Assembly (NCBI GenBank): GCA_910579305.1 | Contig: CAJTTA010000056.1 | Coordinates: forward strand, 1 to 8,439 | Source: an uncultured Muribaculaceae bacterium | GTDB taxonomy: Bacteria > Bacteroidota > Bacteroidia > Bacteroidales > Muribaculaceae | Reading direction: 5' to 3' | DNA length: 8,439 nucleotides | Part shown: piece after piece, positions 1-7,342 of the stretch | How the letters are laid out: every line of letters begins with the position of its first letter | How positions within the stretch are numbered: the stretch's first letter is position 1 | Notes under the pieces: generated by a model | Seen by the model: the letters and a program-made list of their open reading frames with translations, nothing else | The model's database searches: none | Told to the model about the DNA's origin: nothing | Position numbers and translations under genes: made by a program

Positions 1-39
1 TTAATAATGCCTAAATCTTTATAATTTTTGTAGATTCCG

Positions 40-546
40 ATGCGGTTGCCCTGTATAGTGTTGGGGAAGACCTGGGAACAAAATAAAACAAGCTATTTTG
101 ACTCGCGTGGCCATGAGTTGTCTTTTCATTATGGAGCAGGCGGTGGCGGATTTGATCCTCAGGGCTTTATGCTCAACGACACGGAGAGTCTTCTTGCTGA
201 CTCGGGTATAAATCGCGGTGGACGAATATTCAAATGCAAGTACACGAGAAAGTGGATATATGATGAAAAGACGGGTCGGCTTTCTCTGTTTTCTAACGAG
301 ATAGTAAAGCCTAATTCCTGGTATTCGAATAATTATTGCCTGGTTGAGAGTCTTACGGAAGAAGAATTGGTACTCACAGGCCAATTTGGCATCCTTGCTA
401 ATAATTTGTATGAAGTGGAAGCGAATGGCATGGATTGGAGTTATCTGGGTGAGGATCAAGATGAAGGATCTTTTACCAGGGTAGTTTATAAACCTGTGCC
501 GGCGGATGCGGAAGCGGCTTTTTGGGAGGAGTATCCGGAGCGTTGA
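40..546 (+). CDS. 5'-truncated paralogue of the adjacent lipoprotein, possibly a gene remnant
   Basis: The open frame gives up to 168 residues of unknown function. From residue 10 (GKTW) it aligns along its whole length with the neighbouring lipoprotein at 588-1166. Shared landmarks are GKTW, YFDS.G.E, W.YDE, the ES(L/V)(T/S)E(D)EL stretch, a YGIL/FGIL-like turn, and a nearly identical C-terminus (DEGS, RVVY.P, DAEAAFWE.YPER). It lacks the signal peptide, lipobox and linker, about 40 residues, that the neighbour has. No upstream frame supplies them: in-frame stops lie at 22-24 and 31-33, and the other two frames encode nothing hydrophobic before base 60. As read here it would be a cytoplasmic fragment of an exported family, so I infer a 5' deletion or recombination. 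The body has no internal stop, so the damage may be recent or another start may be used. The ATG at 40 is only the first available start and has no ribosome-binding site. The stop lies 41 bases before the next gene. Confidence 0.5.
   Translation: MRLPCIVLGKTWEQNKTSYFDSRGHELSFHYGAGGGGFDPQGFMLNDTESLLADSGINRGGRIFKCKYTRKWIYDEKTGRLSLFSNEIVKPNSWYSNNYCLVESLTEEELVLTGQFGILANNLYEVEANGMDWSYLGEDQDEGSFTRVVYKPVPADAEAAFWEEYPER
504..528 (+). repeat. 25-base exact direct repeat, copy 1
   Basis: This segment near the 3' end of the truncated paralogue, encoding part of the DAEAAFWE motif, is identical base for base to 1118-1142 in the next gene. The copies lie 614 bases apart. The two genes are otherwise clearly diverged at the nucleotide level. 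Confidence 0.85.
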
Positions 547-587
547 AGTATGTGCAAAGTTATCTAAACCTCATAATACACAGTGAA

Positions 588-1166
588 ATGAAGTACAAGT
601 ATTTAATGTATCTGCTGCTGGCGGTGCTGCTTGGCGCCTGCAGTGATGATGAGCCGGAGACTCCGGTAAGCGAATATCCGAGTAAATCCGAGCTGCTGGA
701 AATGCTTGAGGGAAAGACTTGGCAAATGAAAGAATGTGCTTATTTTGATTCGGAGGGGAATGAATTTCTGTACTCTCCGTTGATTCCCGGTACTGGCACC
801 CCGGTAGGGTTGTTGTTTTCTGCATCGGATTGTCGCGTTGCGTATTCCGGTGTCGTAGGTTGGCCGAGCCGACGGGGTACTTGTTCATGGAATTATGATG
901 AACAGAAGGGTATCATATTCTTCCCGCCGGTAAGTGATTCTTCTGATGAGTGGTATATCGAGTCGGTCTCGGAAGATGAGCTTATAGTTCGTTCATGGTA
1001 TGGTATTCTGCCGGTGGGATATTTCAATTACTATCATTCACTGGATCTTCTTCCCAATTACGGCGAAGAGATGGATGAAGGGTCGTATGAACGCGTAGTT
1101 TACCGTCCGGTTGCGGTGGATGCGGAAGCGGCTTTTTGGGAGAAGTATCCCGAAAGGAATAAGTAA
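588..1166 (+). CDS. small surface-type lipoprotein of unknown function
   Basis: The 192-residue protein has a type II signal peptide: a basic start (MKYKYLMY), a hydrophobic core at about residues 6-15, and a lipobox LGAC with Cys18 as the lipid site. The next residues, SDDE (19-22), fit the acidic lipoprotein export signal that sends Bacteroidetes lipoproteins to the outer surface (family knowledge). A linker follows to about residue 40, then a domain opening with GKTW (42-45) and rich in Tyr, Trp, Asp and Glu. Such small domains in Bacteroidales are often beta-rich and lipocalin-like, but I cannot assign a function. The ATG at 588 is chosen because it starts directly with the signal peptide; extending to 522 would add 22 residues that overlap the preceding gene and bury the signal. 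It lies 41 bases after the truncated paralogue, so the two may share a transcript. A strong terminator follows. I see no convincing promoter immediately upstream. Confidence 0.85.
   Translation: MKYKYLMYLLLAVLLGACSDDEPETPVSEYPSKSELLEMLEGKTWQMKECAYFDSEGNEFLYSPLIPGTGTPVGLLFSASDCRVAYSGVVGWPSRRGTCSWNYDEQKGIIFFPPVSDSSDEWYIESVSEDELIVRSWYGILPVGYFNYYHSLDLLPNYGEEMDEGSYERVVYRPVAVDAEAAFWEKYPERNK
1118..1142 (+). repeat. 25-base exact direct repeat, copy 2
   Basis: This is the second copy of the segment at 504-528, in the same position relative to the 3' end of the intact lipoprotein gene. It encodes part of the C-terminal DAEAAFWE motif shared by both proteins. Confidence 0.85.
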
Positions 1167-1193
1167 CAGGACGCTTTGTCAATGCCACGACGT

Positions 1194-1257
1194 AAGTCCG
1201 CGCGACGGAGGATGTGTTGCGACATTCGCTCCGTCGCGCGGATTTTGTGCTTTTTTT
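1194..1257 (+). terminator. intrinsic terminator after the lipoprotein gene
   Basis: A perfect 14-base-pair GC-rich inverted repeat has arms at 1197-1210 and 1229-1242, extended outward by a G.T pair and two A-T pairs. The 18-base loop contains a nested 4-base-pair stem (ATGT at 1212-1215, ACAT at 1222-1225). A T-rich tail follows, ending in seven T at 1251-1257. It starts 27 bases after the lipoprotein stop and separates that gene from the carAB promoter. Confidence 0.85.
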
Positions 1258-1426
1258 GTTGCTTTAGGAGCAGGGATATAAGAAGAGAAGATTGAGAAGA
1301 GGCTGCATTGTGATTCGATGTGGATAATAGTCTGAGGGGTAGTGTATTGACGGCGATTTTTGCGAATCGTGTTTCAGGTGCTTCCGGGTGAATCACGAAC
1401 AGGGCGGGCGGGCGTGGAGAAAAGAT

Positions 1427-1457
1427 TTTGCCACGTGGGATAAAATTAGTAATTTTG
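1427..1457 (+). promoter_or_regulatory. Bacteroidota-type promoter of carAB
   Basis: TTTG at 1427-1430 (the -33 box) is followed by a 19-base spacer and TAATTTTG at 1450-1457, an exact match to the -7 box TAnnTTTG used by the primary sigma factor of Bacteroidota. Transcription should start near 1463-1466, giving a leader of about 16-19 bases before the carA ATG at 1482. No leader peptide or attenuator fits in that space. The spacer contains the palindrome CCACGTGG (1431-1438), a possible operator. Confidence 0.8.
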
Positions 1458-1481
1458 CACAACCCAAACTTAGATCACCCG

Positions 1482-2570
1482 ATGCAATTACCCGACGCAC
1501 CGAAAAAGGCCGTACTCACGCTTGAAGACGGCAGCCGCTTTGAAGGCTATTCCTTTGGCTATGACCAGGAGCCTACGGCCGGGGAAGTAGTGTTCAACAC
1601 TGCGATGACCGGCTATCCAGAGAGTTTAACCGACCCCTCCTATGAAGGACAGATTCTTGTGACGACATATCCCATTCTGGGTAATTATGGAGTGCCTGCC
1701 GAGGATGTCAAGGGAGAGGCCGGGATGAGTGATTATTTCGAATCCAGCCACATACATTGCCGTGCCATAGTGTGTCAGGACTATAGCTTTGTGCCCAGCC
1801 ACTGGCAGGCTACCCGCTCGCTTTCCGACTGGCTTAAGCAGGAGCGCATACCCGGCATATACGGCATAGATACCCGCGCGCTCACCAAGTTGCTGCGCGA
1901 GAAGGGGAGCATGCTCGGCAAAATCGAATTCGAGGGAGGCGCGGAAGTGGATTTCTATGATCCCAACCGCGAGAATCTCATAGCCAAGGTGAGCACCCGG
2001 GAGGTGAAGGAATTTGGCGATGGAGAGAAGCGCGTGGTTCTTGTGGACTGCGGCACAAAATATAATATAATACGCTGTCTTACCCGCCGAGGTGTGAAAG
2101 TGATTCTTGTGCCCTGGGATTTCGACTTCAATACGCTTGAGTATGACGGACTCTTTATCTCCAATGGCCCGGGTTCGCCGGAGTTTGCGGACGTGACGGT
2201 GGAGCACATACGCCAGGCTATGGAGAATGGCAAGCCCATATGCGGCATCTGCATGGGCAATCAGCTGCTTTCTCGCGCTGCCGGCGCCACCATATATAAA
2301 CTTAAATATGGCCATAGAAGCCACAATCAGCCGGTGAGGCAGGCGGGTACCGACCGCTGTTTCATCACGAGTCAGAATCATGGCTTTGCAGTGGATAACG
2401 ACAGTATACCCGATGGCTGGGAGGCACTCTTTGTAAATATGAATGACGGCACCAACGAGGGTATAAGGCACAAGGAAATGCCGTGGTTCTCGGCGCAGTT
2501 CCATCCGGAGGCGTCTTCGGGGCCAAAAGACACAGAGTTCATATTTGATGATTTTATAAAGCTGCTTTAA
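1482..2570 (+). CDS. carA: carbamoyl-phosphate synthase, small (glutaminase) subunit
   Basis: CarA hydrolyses glutamine and passes ammonia through a tunnel to CarB, the first step towards carbamoyl phosphate for pyrimidines and arginine in the cytoplasm. The protein has 362 residues, normal for the family. The N-terminal CarA-specific domain carries L.LEDGS.F.G, EVVFNTAMTGY.E.LTDPSY and QILV.TYP..GNYG. The C-terminal class I glutamine amidotransferase domain has ISNGPGSP, the nucleophile Cys257 in GICMGNQ, and His341 and Glu343 in FHPEA, so the catalytic triad is complete. The start at ATG 1482 is chosen because the promoter predicts a transcript beginning near 1465; a TTG 54 bases upstream would lie inside the promoter. 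No Shine-Dalgarno sequence is visible, as is usual in this phylum. The stop is 15 bases before carB, in the same frame, so the two are co-transcribed. Confidence 0.97.
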   Translation: MQLPDAPKKAVLTLEDGSRFEGYSFGYDQEPTAGEVVFNTAMTGYPESLTDPSYEGQILVTTYPILGNYGVPAEDVKGEAGMSDYFESSHIHCRAIVCQDYSFVPSHWQATRSLSDWLKQERIPGIYGIDTRALTKLLREKGSMLGKIEFEGGAEVDFYDPNRENLIAKVSTREVKEFGDGEKRVVLVDCGTKYNIIRCLTRRGVKVILVPWDFDFNTLEYDGLFISNGPGSPEFADVTVEHIRQAMENGKPICGICMGNQLLSRAAGATIYKLKYGHRSHNQPVRQAGTDRCFITSQNHGFAVDNDSIPDGWEALFVNMNDGTNEGIRHKEMPWFSAQFHPEASSGPKDTEFIFDDFIKLL

Positions 2571-2585
2571 CACGCGGGAAAGTAT

Positions 2586-5500
2586 ATGGAAGATATTAAG
2601 AAGGTGCTCCTGCTCGGTTCGGGAGCTTTGAAGATAGGCGAGGCCGGCGAGTTTGACTATAGCGGCTCGCAGGCGCTCAAGGCCCTGAGAGAAGAGGGGA
2701 TAGAGACAGTGCTCATCAATCCCAACATCGCTACGGTGCAGACATCGGAGGGATTTGCCGACAAGATATATTTCCTGCCTGTCACACCTTACTTCGTGCG
2801 CAAGGTGATCGAGAAGGAGCGTCCTGATGGAATCCTGCTGGCCTTCGGCGGCCAGACGGCTCTTAACTGTGGCGTGAAGATATATGAAGACGGCACGTTG
2901 CAGGAGTATGGAGTGAAAGTGCTCGGAACGCCTGTTCAGGCCATCATGGACACAGAGGACAGGGAACTCTTCGTGAAGAAGCTTGATGAAATCAATGTCA
3001 AGACCATAAAGAGCGAGGCTGTGACCAGTGTTGAGGCAGCATTGGCGGCGGCTGACCAGCTGGGATATCCAGTGATAGTGAGGGCAGCCTATGCGTTGGG
3101 CGGCCTCGGTTCCGGATTCTGTGATGACCGCGAGCAGCTCATCGCCCTTGTGGAGAAGGCTCTTTCTTTCTCTCCGCAGGTGCTTGTGGAAAAATCTCTC
3201 AGAGGCTGGAAGGAAGTGGAGTATGAGGTGGTGAGAGACCGCTTCGACAATTGCATCACAGTGTGCAACATGGAGAATTTCGATCCACTCGGCATCCACA
3301 CAGGCGAGAGTATAGTAGTAGCGCCGTCGCAGACTCTGAGCAATGAGGATTATCATATGCTCCGCAAGCTTGCCATAAAGATAATAAGGCATGTGGGCAT
3401 CGTGGGCGAGTGCAATGTGCAGTATGCCTATGACCCTCAGAGCATGGACTACAGGGTGATAGAGGTGAATGCGCGTCTCTCCCGTTCTTCGGCTCTCGCA
3501 TCGAAGGCCACGGGTTATCCCCTGGCGTTTGTGGCTGCGAAGCTGGGTCTGGGTTACGGGTTGTTTGACCTGAAGAATTCGGTGACCAAGAGCACTTCGG
3601 CATTCTTTGAGCCGGCGCTTGATTATATTGTGTGTAAGATTCCCCGATGGGATTTGGGTAAGTTTCATGGCGTGAGGCGAGAGATCGGTTCCTCTATGAA
3701 GAGTGTGGGCGAGGTAATGGCCATAGGCCGCACATTTGAGGAGGTTATCCAGAAGGGTCTCCGCATGATAGGCCAGGGGATGCATGGATTTGTGGAGAAC
3801 AAGAATATCAATATCCCTGATATAGACAAGGCTCTTGCCGAGCCTACCGACCGCCGTATCTTTGTAATTGCCAAGGCTTTGCGTAAAGGCTACACAGTGG
3901 AACGCATTCATGAGCTTACTAAAATCGACCGCTGGTTCCTGGAGAAGCTTGCCAATATCATCCACACCAATCGTGAGCTTGAGACCTATGAAGACATCGA
4001 CACTCTGCCGGTAGAGCTGCTTCGGCGCGCCAAGCAGCAGGGCTTCAGTGACTTCCAGGTGGCCCGTGCTCTTTATGGAGACAGGATGCACAGGGAGAGC
4101 GCGGCTCTGAGCGATGTGGTGCGCAGCGAGCGCAAGCGCCATGGCATAATTCCTGTCGTGAAGCAGATAGATACTCTTGCTGCTGAATATCCTGCACAGA
4201 CCAATTATCTTTATCTCACTTATAATGGCTCGGATAATGATGTGGCCTATACGGGCGATCACCGCTCTGTAGTGGTGCTTGGCTCAGGTGCTTACCGCAT
4301 AGGTTCCAGTGTGGAATTTGACTGGTGTGGTGTAAATGCGCTCATGACGGTGGCCAAGCAGGGTTATCGCCCTGTGATGATCAACTATAATCCAGAGACT
4401 GTGAGCACGGACTATGACATGTGCGAGCGTCTTTATTTCGATGAACTTACGTATGAGCGCGTGATGGATATACTCGATCTTGAAGTGCCTCATGGCGTAA
4501 TACTCAGCACAGGCGGCCAGATACCCAATAATCTTGCCATGCGCCTTGATGCCGCTGAGGTTAACATCCTGGGCACTCAGGCCGCAGATATAGACAATGC
4601 GGAGGATCGCAACAAGTTCTCGAGTCTGTGTGATGAGATAGGAGTGGATCAGCCCCGCTGGAGGGAGCTGACCAGTCTGTCGGCCATTGATGAATTTGTG
4701 GCCGAGGTAGGCTTCCCGGTGCTTGTGCGTCCGAGCTATGTGCTGTCGGGCGCGGCTATGAATGTGTGTTCCAATGAGGATGAGCTTGAACGCTTCCTCA
4801 AGCTTGCCGCCAATGTGAGCAAGCAGCATCCTGTGGTGGTGAGCGAATTCATTCAGGGAGCCAAGGAGATAGAAATGGATGCCGTGGCACAGGATGGCGA
4901 GATAAAGCTCTATGCCATAAGTGAGCATATAGAGTTTGCCGGCGTGCATTCGGGCGATGCCACGATACAGTTTCCTCCTCAGAAGCTATATGTGGAGACT
5001 ATGCGCCGCATCAAGAAGATTTCCGGCAAGATTGCCAAGGCGCTCCACATTTCGGGCCCGTTCAACATTCAGTTCCTTGCCAAGGACAATGACATAAAGG
5101 TGATAGAGTGCAACTTGCGTGCGTCTCGTTCATTCCCCTTTGTGAGCAAGGTGTCGAAGCAGAATTTCATAGATATGGCCACGCGCGTGATGCTTGGGAT
5201 ACCTGTGGAGAAGACTGCGGGACGAGCCTTTGATCTTGACTATGTGGGAGTAAAGGCGAGCCAGTTCAGCTTCTCACGCCTGCAGGGAGCCGATCCTGTG
5301 CTTGGCGTGGATATGAGCAGTACGGGAGAGGTGGGCTGTATAGGTGATGACACTTCGGAAGCAGTGCTGAAGGCTATGCTTTCTGTGGGCTACACCATTC
5401 CCCGCAAAGATCGCAGTATTCTGATATCTTCAGGCACGTTACGGCAGAAGGTGAGCTTGCTCAATGCCGCCAGACTGCTCCATCGCAAGGGCTACACGAT

Positions 5501-5810
5501 ATGTGCCACCGAGGGCACGCATGAGTTCTTGAGTGAGAACGGAGTCCCCTCCGTGCGCGTGTACATGCCGTCGGAAAACGGCAAGCCTCAGGCTATAGCC
5601 ATGCTTCACTCCAAGGAGATAGATTTTGTAGTGAATATTCCCAAGAACCTCACTCCCAAGGAGTTGAGCAACGGCTATAAAGTGCGCAGGGCAGCAGTGG
5701 ATCTCAATATTCCGCTCATCACAAATGCCAGGCTTGCATCGGCATTTATCCAGGCCTTCTGCGAGCTGAGTCTTGATGATGTGCCTATCAAGAGCTGGAA
5801 TGAGTATTAA
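2586..5810 (+). CDS. carB: carbamoyl-phosphate synthase, large (synthetase) subunit
   Basis: CarB makes carbamoyl phosphate from bicarbonate, CarA-derived ammonia and two ATP. Its 1074 residues match the usual length of about 1070, with the full four-part layout. The carboxyphosphate half starts with LLGSGALKIGEAGEFDYSG (from residue 9) and has the ATP-grasp loop ALGGLGSGF at 170-178 and the VIEVNARLSRSSALASK core. An oligomerisation region spans roughly 405-555. The carbamoyl-phosphate half begins at about 560 with VVLGSGAYRIGSSVEFDW and has YVLSGAAMNV at 718-727 and IECNLRASRSFPFVSK from 840. The C-terminal MGS-like allosteric domain starts at about 943 and includes GYKVRRAAVD and IPLITN. 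Nothing essential appears missing. Several motifs resemble animal CAD/CPS1 more than the E. coli enzyme (from memory). The ATG at 2586 follows carA by 15 bases that include a weak purine run (GGGAAAG). A terminator lies just after the stop. Confidence 0.98.
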   Translation: MEDIKKVLLLGSGALKIGEAGEFDYSGSQALKALREEGIETVLINPNIATVQTSEGFADKIYFLPVTPYFVRKVIEKERPDGILLAFGGQTALNCGVKIYEDGTLQEYGVKVLGTPVQAIMDTEDRELFVKKLDEINVKTIKSEAVTSVEAALAAADQLGYPVIVRAAYALGGLGSGFCDDREQLIALVEKALSFSPQVLVEKSLRGWKEVEYEVVRDRFDNCITVCNMENFDPLGIHTGESIVVAPSQTLSNEDYHMLRKLAIKIIRHVGIVGECNVQYAYDPQSMDYRVIEVNARLSRSSALASKATGYPLAFVAAKLGLGYGLFDLKNSVTKSTSAFFEPALDYIVCKIPRWDLGKFHGVRREIGSSMKSVGEVMAIGRTFEEVIQKGLRMIGQGMHGFVENKNINIPDIDKALAEPTDRRIFVIAKALRKGYTVERIHELTKIDRWFLEKLANIIHTNRELETYEDIDTLPVELLRRAKQQGFSDFQVARALYGDRMHRESAALSDVVRSERKRHGIIPVVKQIDTLAAEYPAQTNYLYLTYNGSDNDVAYTGDHRSVVVLGSGAYRIGSSVEFDWCGVNALMTVAKQGYRPVMINYNPETVSTDYDMCERLYFDELTYERVMDILDLEVPHGVILSTGGQIPNNLAMRLDAAEVNILGTQAADIDNAEDRNKFSSLCDEIGVDQPRWRELTSLSAIDEFVAEVGFPVLVRPSYVLSGAAMNVCSNEDELERFLKLAANVSKQHPVVVSEFIQGAKEIEMDAVAQDGEIKLYAISEHIEFAGVHSGDATIQFPPQKLYVETMRRIKKISGKIAKALHISGPFNIQFLAKDNDIKVIECNLRASRSFPFVSKVSKQNFIDMATRVMLGIPVEKTAGRAFDLDYVGVKASQFSFSRLQGADPVLGVDMSSTGEVGCIGDDTSEAVLKAMLSVGYTIPRKDRSILISSGTLRQKVSLLNAARLLHRKGYTICATEGTHEFLSENGVPSVRVYMPSENGKPQAIAMLHSKEIDFVVNIPKNLTPKELSNGYKVRRAAVDLNIPLITNARLASAFIQAFCELSLDDVPIKSWNEY

Positions 5811-5833
5811 TAATATATCATCCTGATACAATG

Positions 5834-5873
5834 GGAGTCATGGCGGGAACGTACCCTGCCATGACTCCTTTTT
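5834..5873 (+). terminator. intrinsic terminator of the carAB operon
   Basis: The inverted repeat GGAGTCATGGC (5834-5844) pairs exactly with 5858-5868. Three further pairs, one of them G.T, extend it inward to a loop of about seven bases (5848-5854). Five T follow at 5869-5873. The hairpin starts 24 bases after the carB stop. The reverse strand has no T run after the hairpin, so it should act only on plus-strand transcripts. It ends 13 bases before the next start codon. Confidence 0.85.
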
Positions 5874-5886
5874 GCTTATTAAACGT

Positions 5887-7341
5887 ATGCTATTTAACAC
5901 CTTTGGCTTTCTGCGTATAATTCCGGTAATATTGTTTGTCTATTACCTGCCGATGCAGCTGTGTAAATCAAGAGGAAACGTGCTTCTCAACCGAGTGGGC
6001 AATACAGTGCTGCTGACTGTGAGCTATGCCTTCTTCTTCTATAATCAGCCGGTGTATACTCTGCTGCTTTTCGGCGTTACGCTGATCACCTATCTATTCG
6101 CACGTATCTTTGCCTCAATGCAGCCGGATGCAAGTCACCTCAGGCGAAGAAGATTCTGGCTTGTGACGGCCGGATGTGTGCTTGCTCTATTGCCGCTGGC
6201 ACTCTTTAAGTATTATAATTTTGTACTTGATTTGTCAGAGCAGTTTTTAGGGATGCTGGGTGTAGCCCGGCAGCTGCCGCATACATCGTGGATCGTGCCG
6301 CTGGGTATAAGCTTTTTTACTTTCCAGGCCTTGGGATATATGTGGGATGTATATTACGCACGCATATCGGCCGAGCGTAATTTTGCTGACTACATGTTGT
6401 TTGTGGCCTTTTTCCCTCAGATAGCCTCAGGCCCTATAAGCAAAGGGGCGGATCTTTTGCCTCAGATAAAAAGCAAGCGCACTGTTGACTGGAGTGACCT
6501 TGCCGCCGGCATGAAATTGCTTCTATGGGGCTATTTCCTGAAAGCGGTGTTTGCCGACAGGGTGGCTATGTTTGCCAATCCTGTGTTCAATCAATATGAA
6601 TATTTTTCCGGGGCGACATGTTTTATTGCCTCAATCATGTATTCTTTGCAGATATATGGAGATTTTGCCGGCTATTCGCTGATGGCCATAGGCGTGGCGC
6701 GAATGCTTGGCTTTCATCTGATAAATAATTTCCTGCGTCCTTATTTTTCCACATCAATAGGAGAGTTCTGGCGTAGGTGGCATATATCCTTGTCTACATG
6801 GCTGAAGGATTACGTATATATTCCTCTTGGAGGCAACCGCCGTGGCCGACTTCGCAGTTATATAAATCTGTTTGTGACATTTCTTGTGAGTGGCATCTGG
6901 CATGGAGCTAATCTCACATTCGTATTCTGGGGATTGCTTCATGCCGTCTTTCAGGCTGTGGAGAAATTCTTCAATGTCTCAAAGCGCCCTGCCGGCAGAT
7001 TTATCCTGATTCTAAGAATGACCGTTACGTTCTTGCTGGTGAATTTTGCCTGGATCTTTTTCCGCATGCCTACGTTTAAGGGGGCATGTGAGTTTATTGC
7101 CAAGATCTTTACCTTTGCTCCGGGCCAAGCATTTGTTCCCCCGGTATCCGATATGGTTTTTATCGTTTGTGCCATACTCATAGTTTTCATCAAAGAGCTT
7201 ACAGAAGAAATGCGGCCGCAGTTCACTCTTATAAATCACAATAGCGCCGTGGTGCGGGTGGCAACGTATCTGGCCATCGTGTTTGCCGTACTTCTCATGG
7301 GAGTGCTTGATTCAAGCCAGTTCATATATGTAAATTTCTGA
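5887..7341 (+). CDS. MBOAT-family membrane O-acyltransferase (AlgI/DltB/PatA type)
   Basis: This 484-residue polytopic inner-membrane protein belongs to the membrane-bound O-acyltransferase family. Relatives take an acyl, usually acetyl, group from a cytoplasmic donor and pass it across the membrane to a partner that modifies an envelope polymer. Family motifs seen: MLFN start, FFTFQALGYMWDVY (143-156), FPQIASGPI (176-184), YGDFAGYS (257-264), FWRRWHISLSTWLKDYVYIPLGG (294-316, His299), and SGIWHGA (335-341) with His339, the expected catalytic histidine. Many hydrophobic segments lie between them. The ATG at 5887 is preferred over a TTG 15 bases upstream because family members typically begin MLFN and the TTG lies in the terminator T run. 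No Shine-Dalgarno sequence or clear promoter is visible. One base separates its stop from the next ATG, so the two are translationally coupled. Substrate, donor and polymer cannot be read from the sequence; I gave no symbol because orthology to algI is not shown. Confidence 0.93.
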   Translation: MLFNTFGFLRIIPVILFVYYLPMQLCKSRGNVLLNRVGNTVLLTVSYAFFFYNQPVYTLLLFGVTLITYLFARIFASMQPDASHLRRRRFWLVTAGCVLALLPLALFKYYNFVLDLSEQFLGMLGVARQLPHTSWIVPLGISFFTFQALGYMWDVYYARISAERNFADYMLFVAFFPQIASGPISKGADLLPQIKSKRTVDWSDLAAGMKLLLWGYFLKAVFADRVAMFANPVFNQYEYFSGATCFIASIMYSLQIYGDFAGYSLMAIGVARMLGFHLINNFLRPYFSTSIGEFWRRWHISLSTWLKDYVYIPLGGNRRGRLRSYINLFVTFLVSGIWHGANLTFVFWGLLHAVFQAVEKFFNVSKRPAGRFILILRMTVTFLLVNFAWIFFRMPTFKGACEFIAKIFTFAPGQAFVPPVSDMVFIVCAILIVFIKELTEEMRPQFTLINHNSAVVRVATYLAIVFAVLLMGVLDSSQFIYVNF

Positions 7342-7342
7342 C

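Noticed and set aside
22..30. TAATTTTTG resembling a -7 box before the first open frame
   Set aside because: It has one base too many between TA and TTTG, its -33 partner would lie outside the window, and it would place the transcription start almost on the ATG.
549..556. TATGTGCA as a -7 box for the intact lipoprotein gene, paired with TTTG at 521
   Set aside because: Only part of the TAnnTTTG consensus is met, and the TTTG belongs to a conserved coding motif (AFWE).
1331..1362. Possible second carA promoter (TCTG, 20-base spacer, GATTTTTG)
   Set aside because: Both boxes miss a key base, and a perfect promoter lies about 95 bases downstream.
1309..1399. Several GATTCG/CGAATC/GAATCAC fragments as an inverted-repeat cluster
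   Set aside because: The matches are only 6-8 bases with uneven spacing and mismatches, within what chance would give.
1428..1481. TTG start for carA, adding 18 residues
   Set aside because: It lies within the -33 box of the carAB promoter and upstream of the predicted transcription start, so it cannot be on that mRNA.
1626..4262. A minus-strand open frame of 878 codons opposite carA and carB, continued by another at 4284-4949
   Set aside because: It lies in exact codon register with carA and carB, so it would be stopped only where the genes use TTA, CTA or TCA codons, which these two genes largely avoid. Its translation is rich in His, Ile and Arg and shows no recognisable domain, while both plus-strand genes are certain. 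It is a codon-usage shadow.
5872..5886. TTG start for the MBOAT gene, adding five residues
   Set aside because: The TTG sits in the terminator T run, and the ATG at 5887 gives the MLFN beginning typical of the family.
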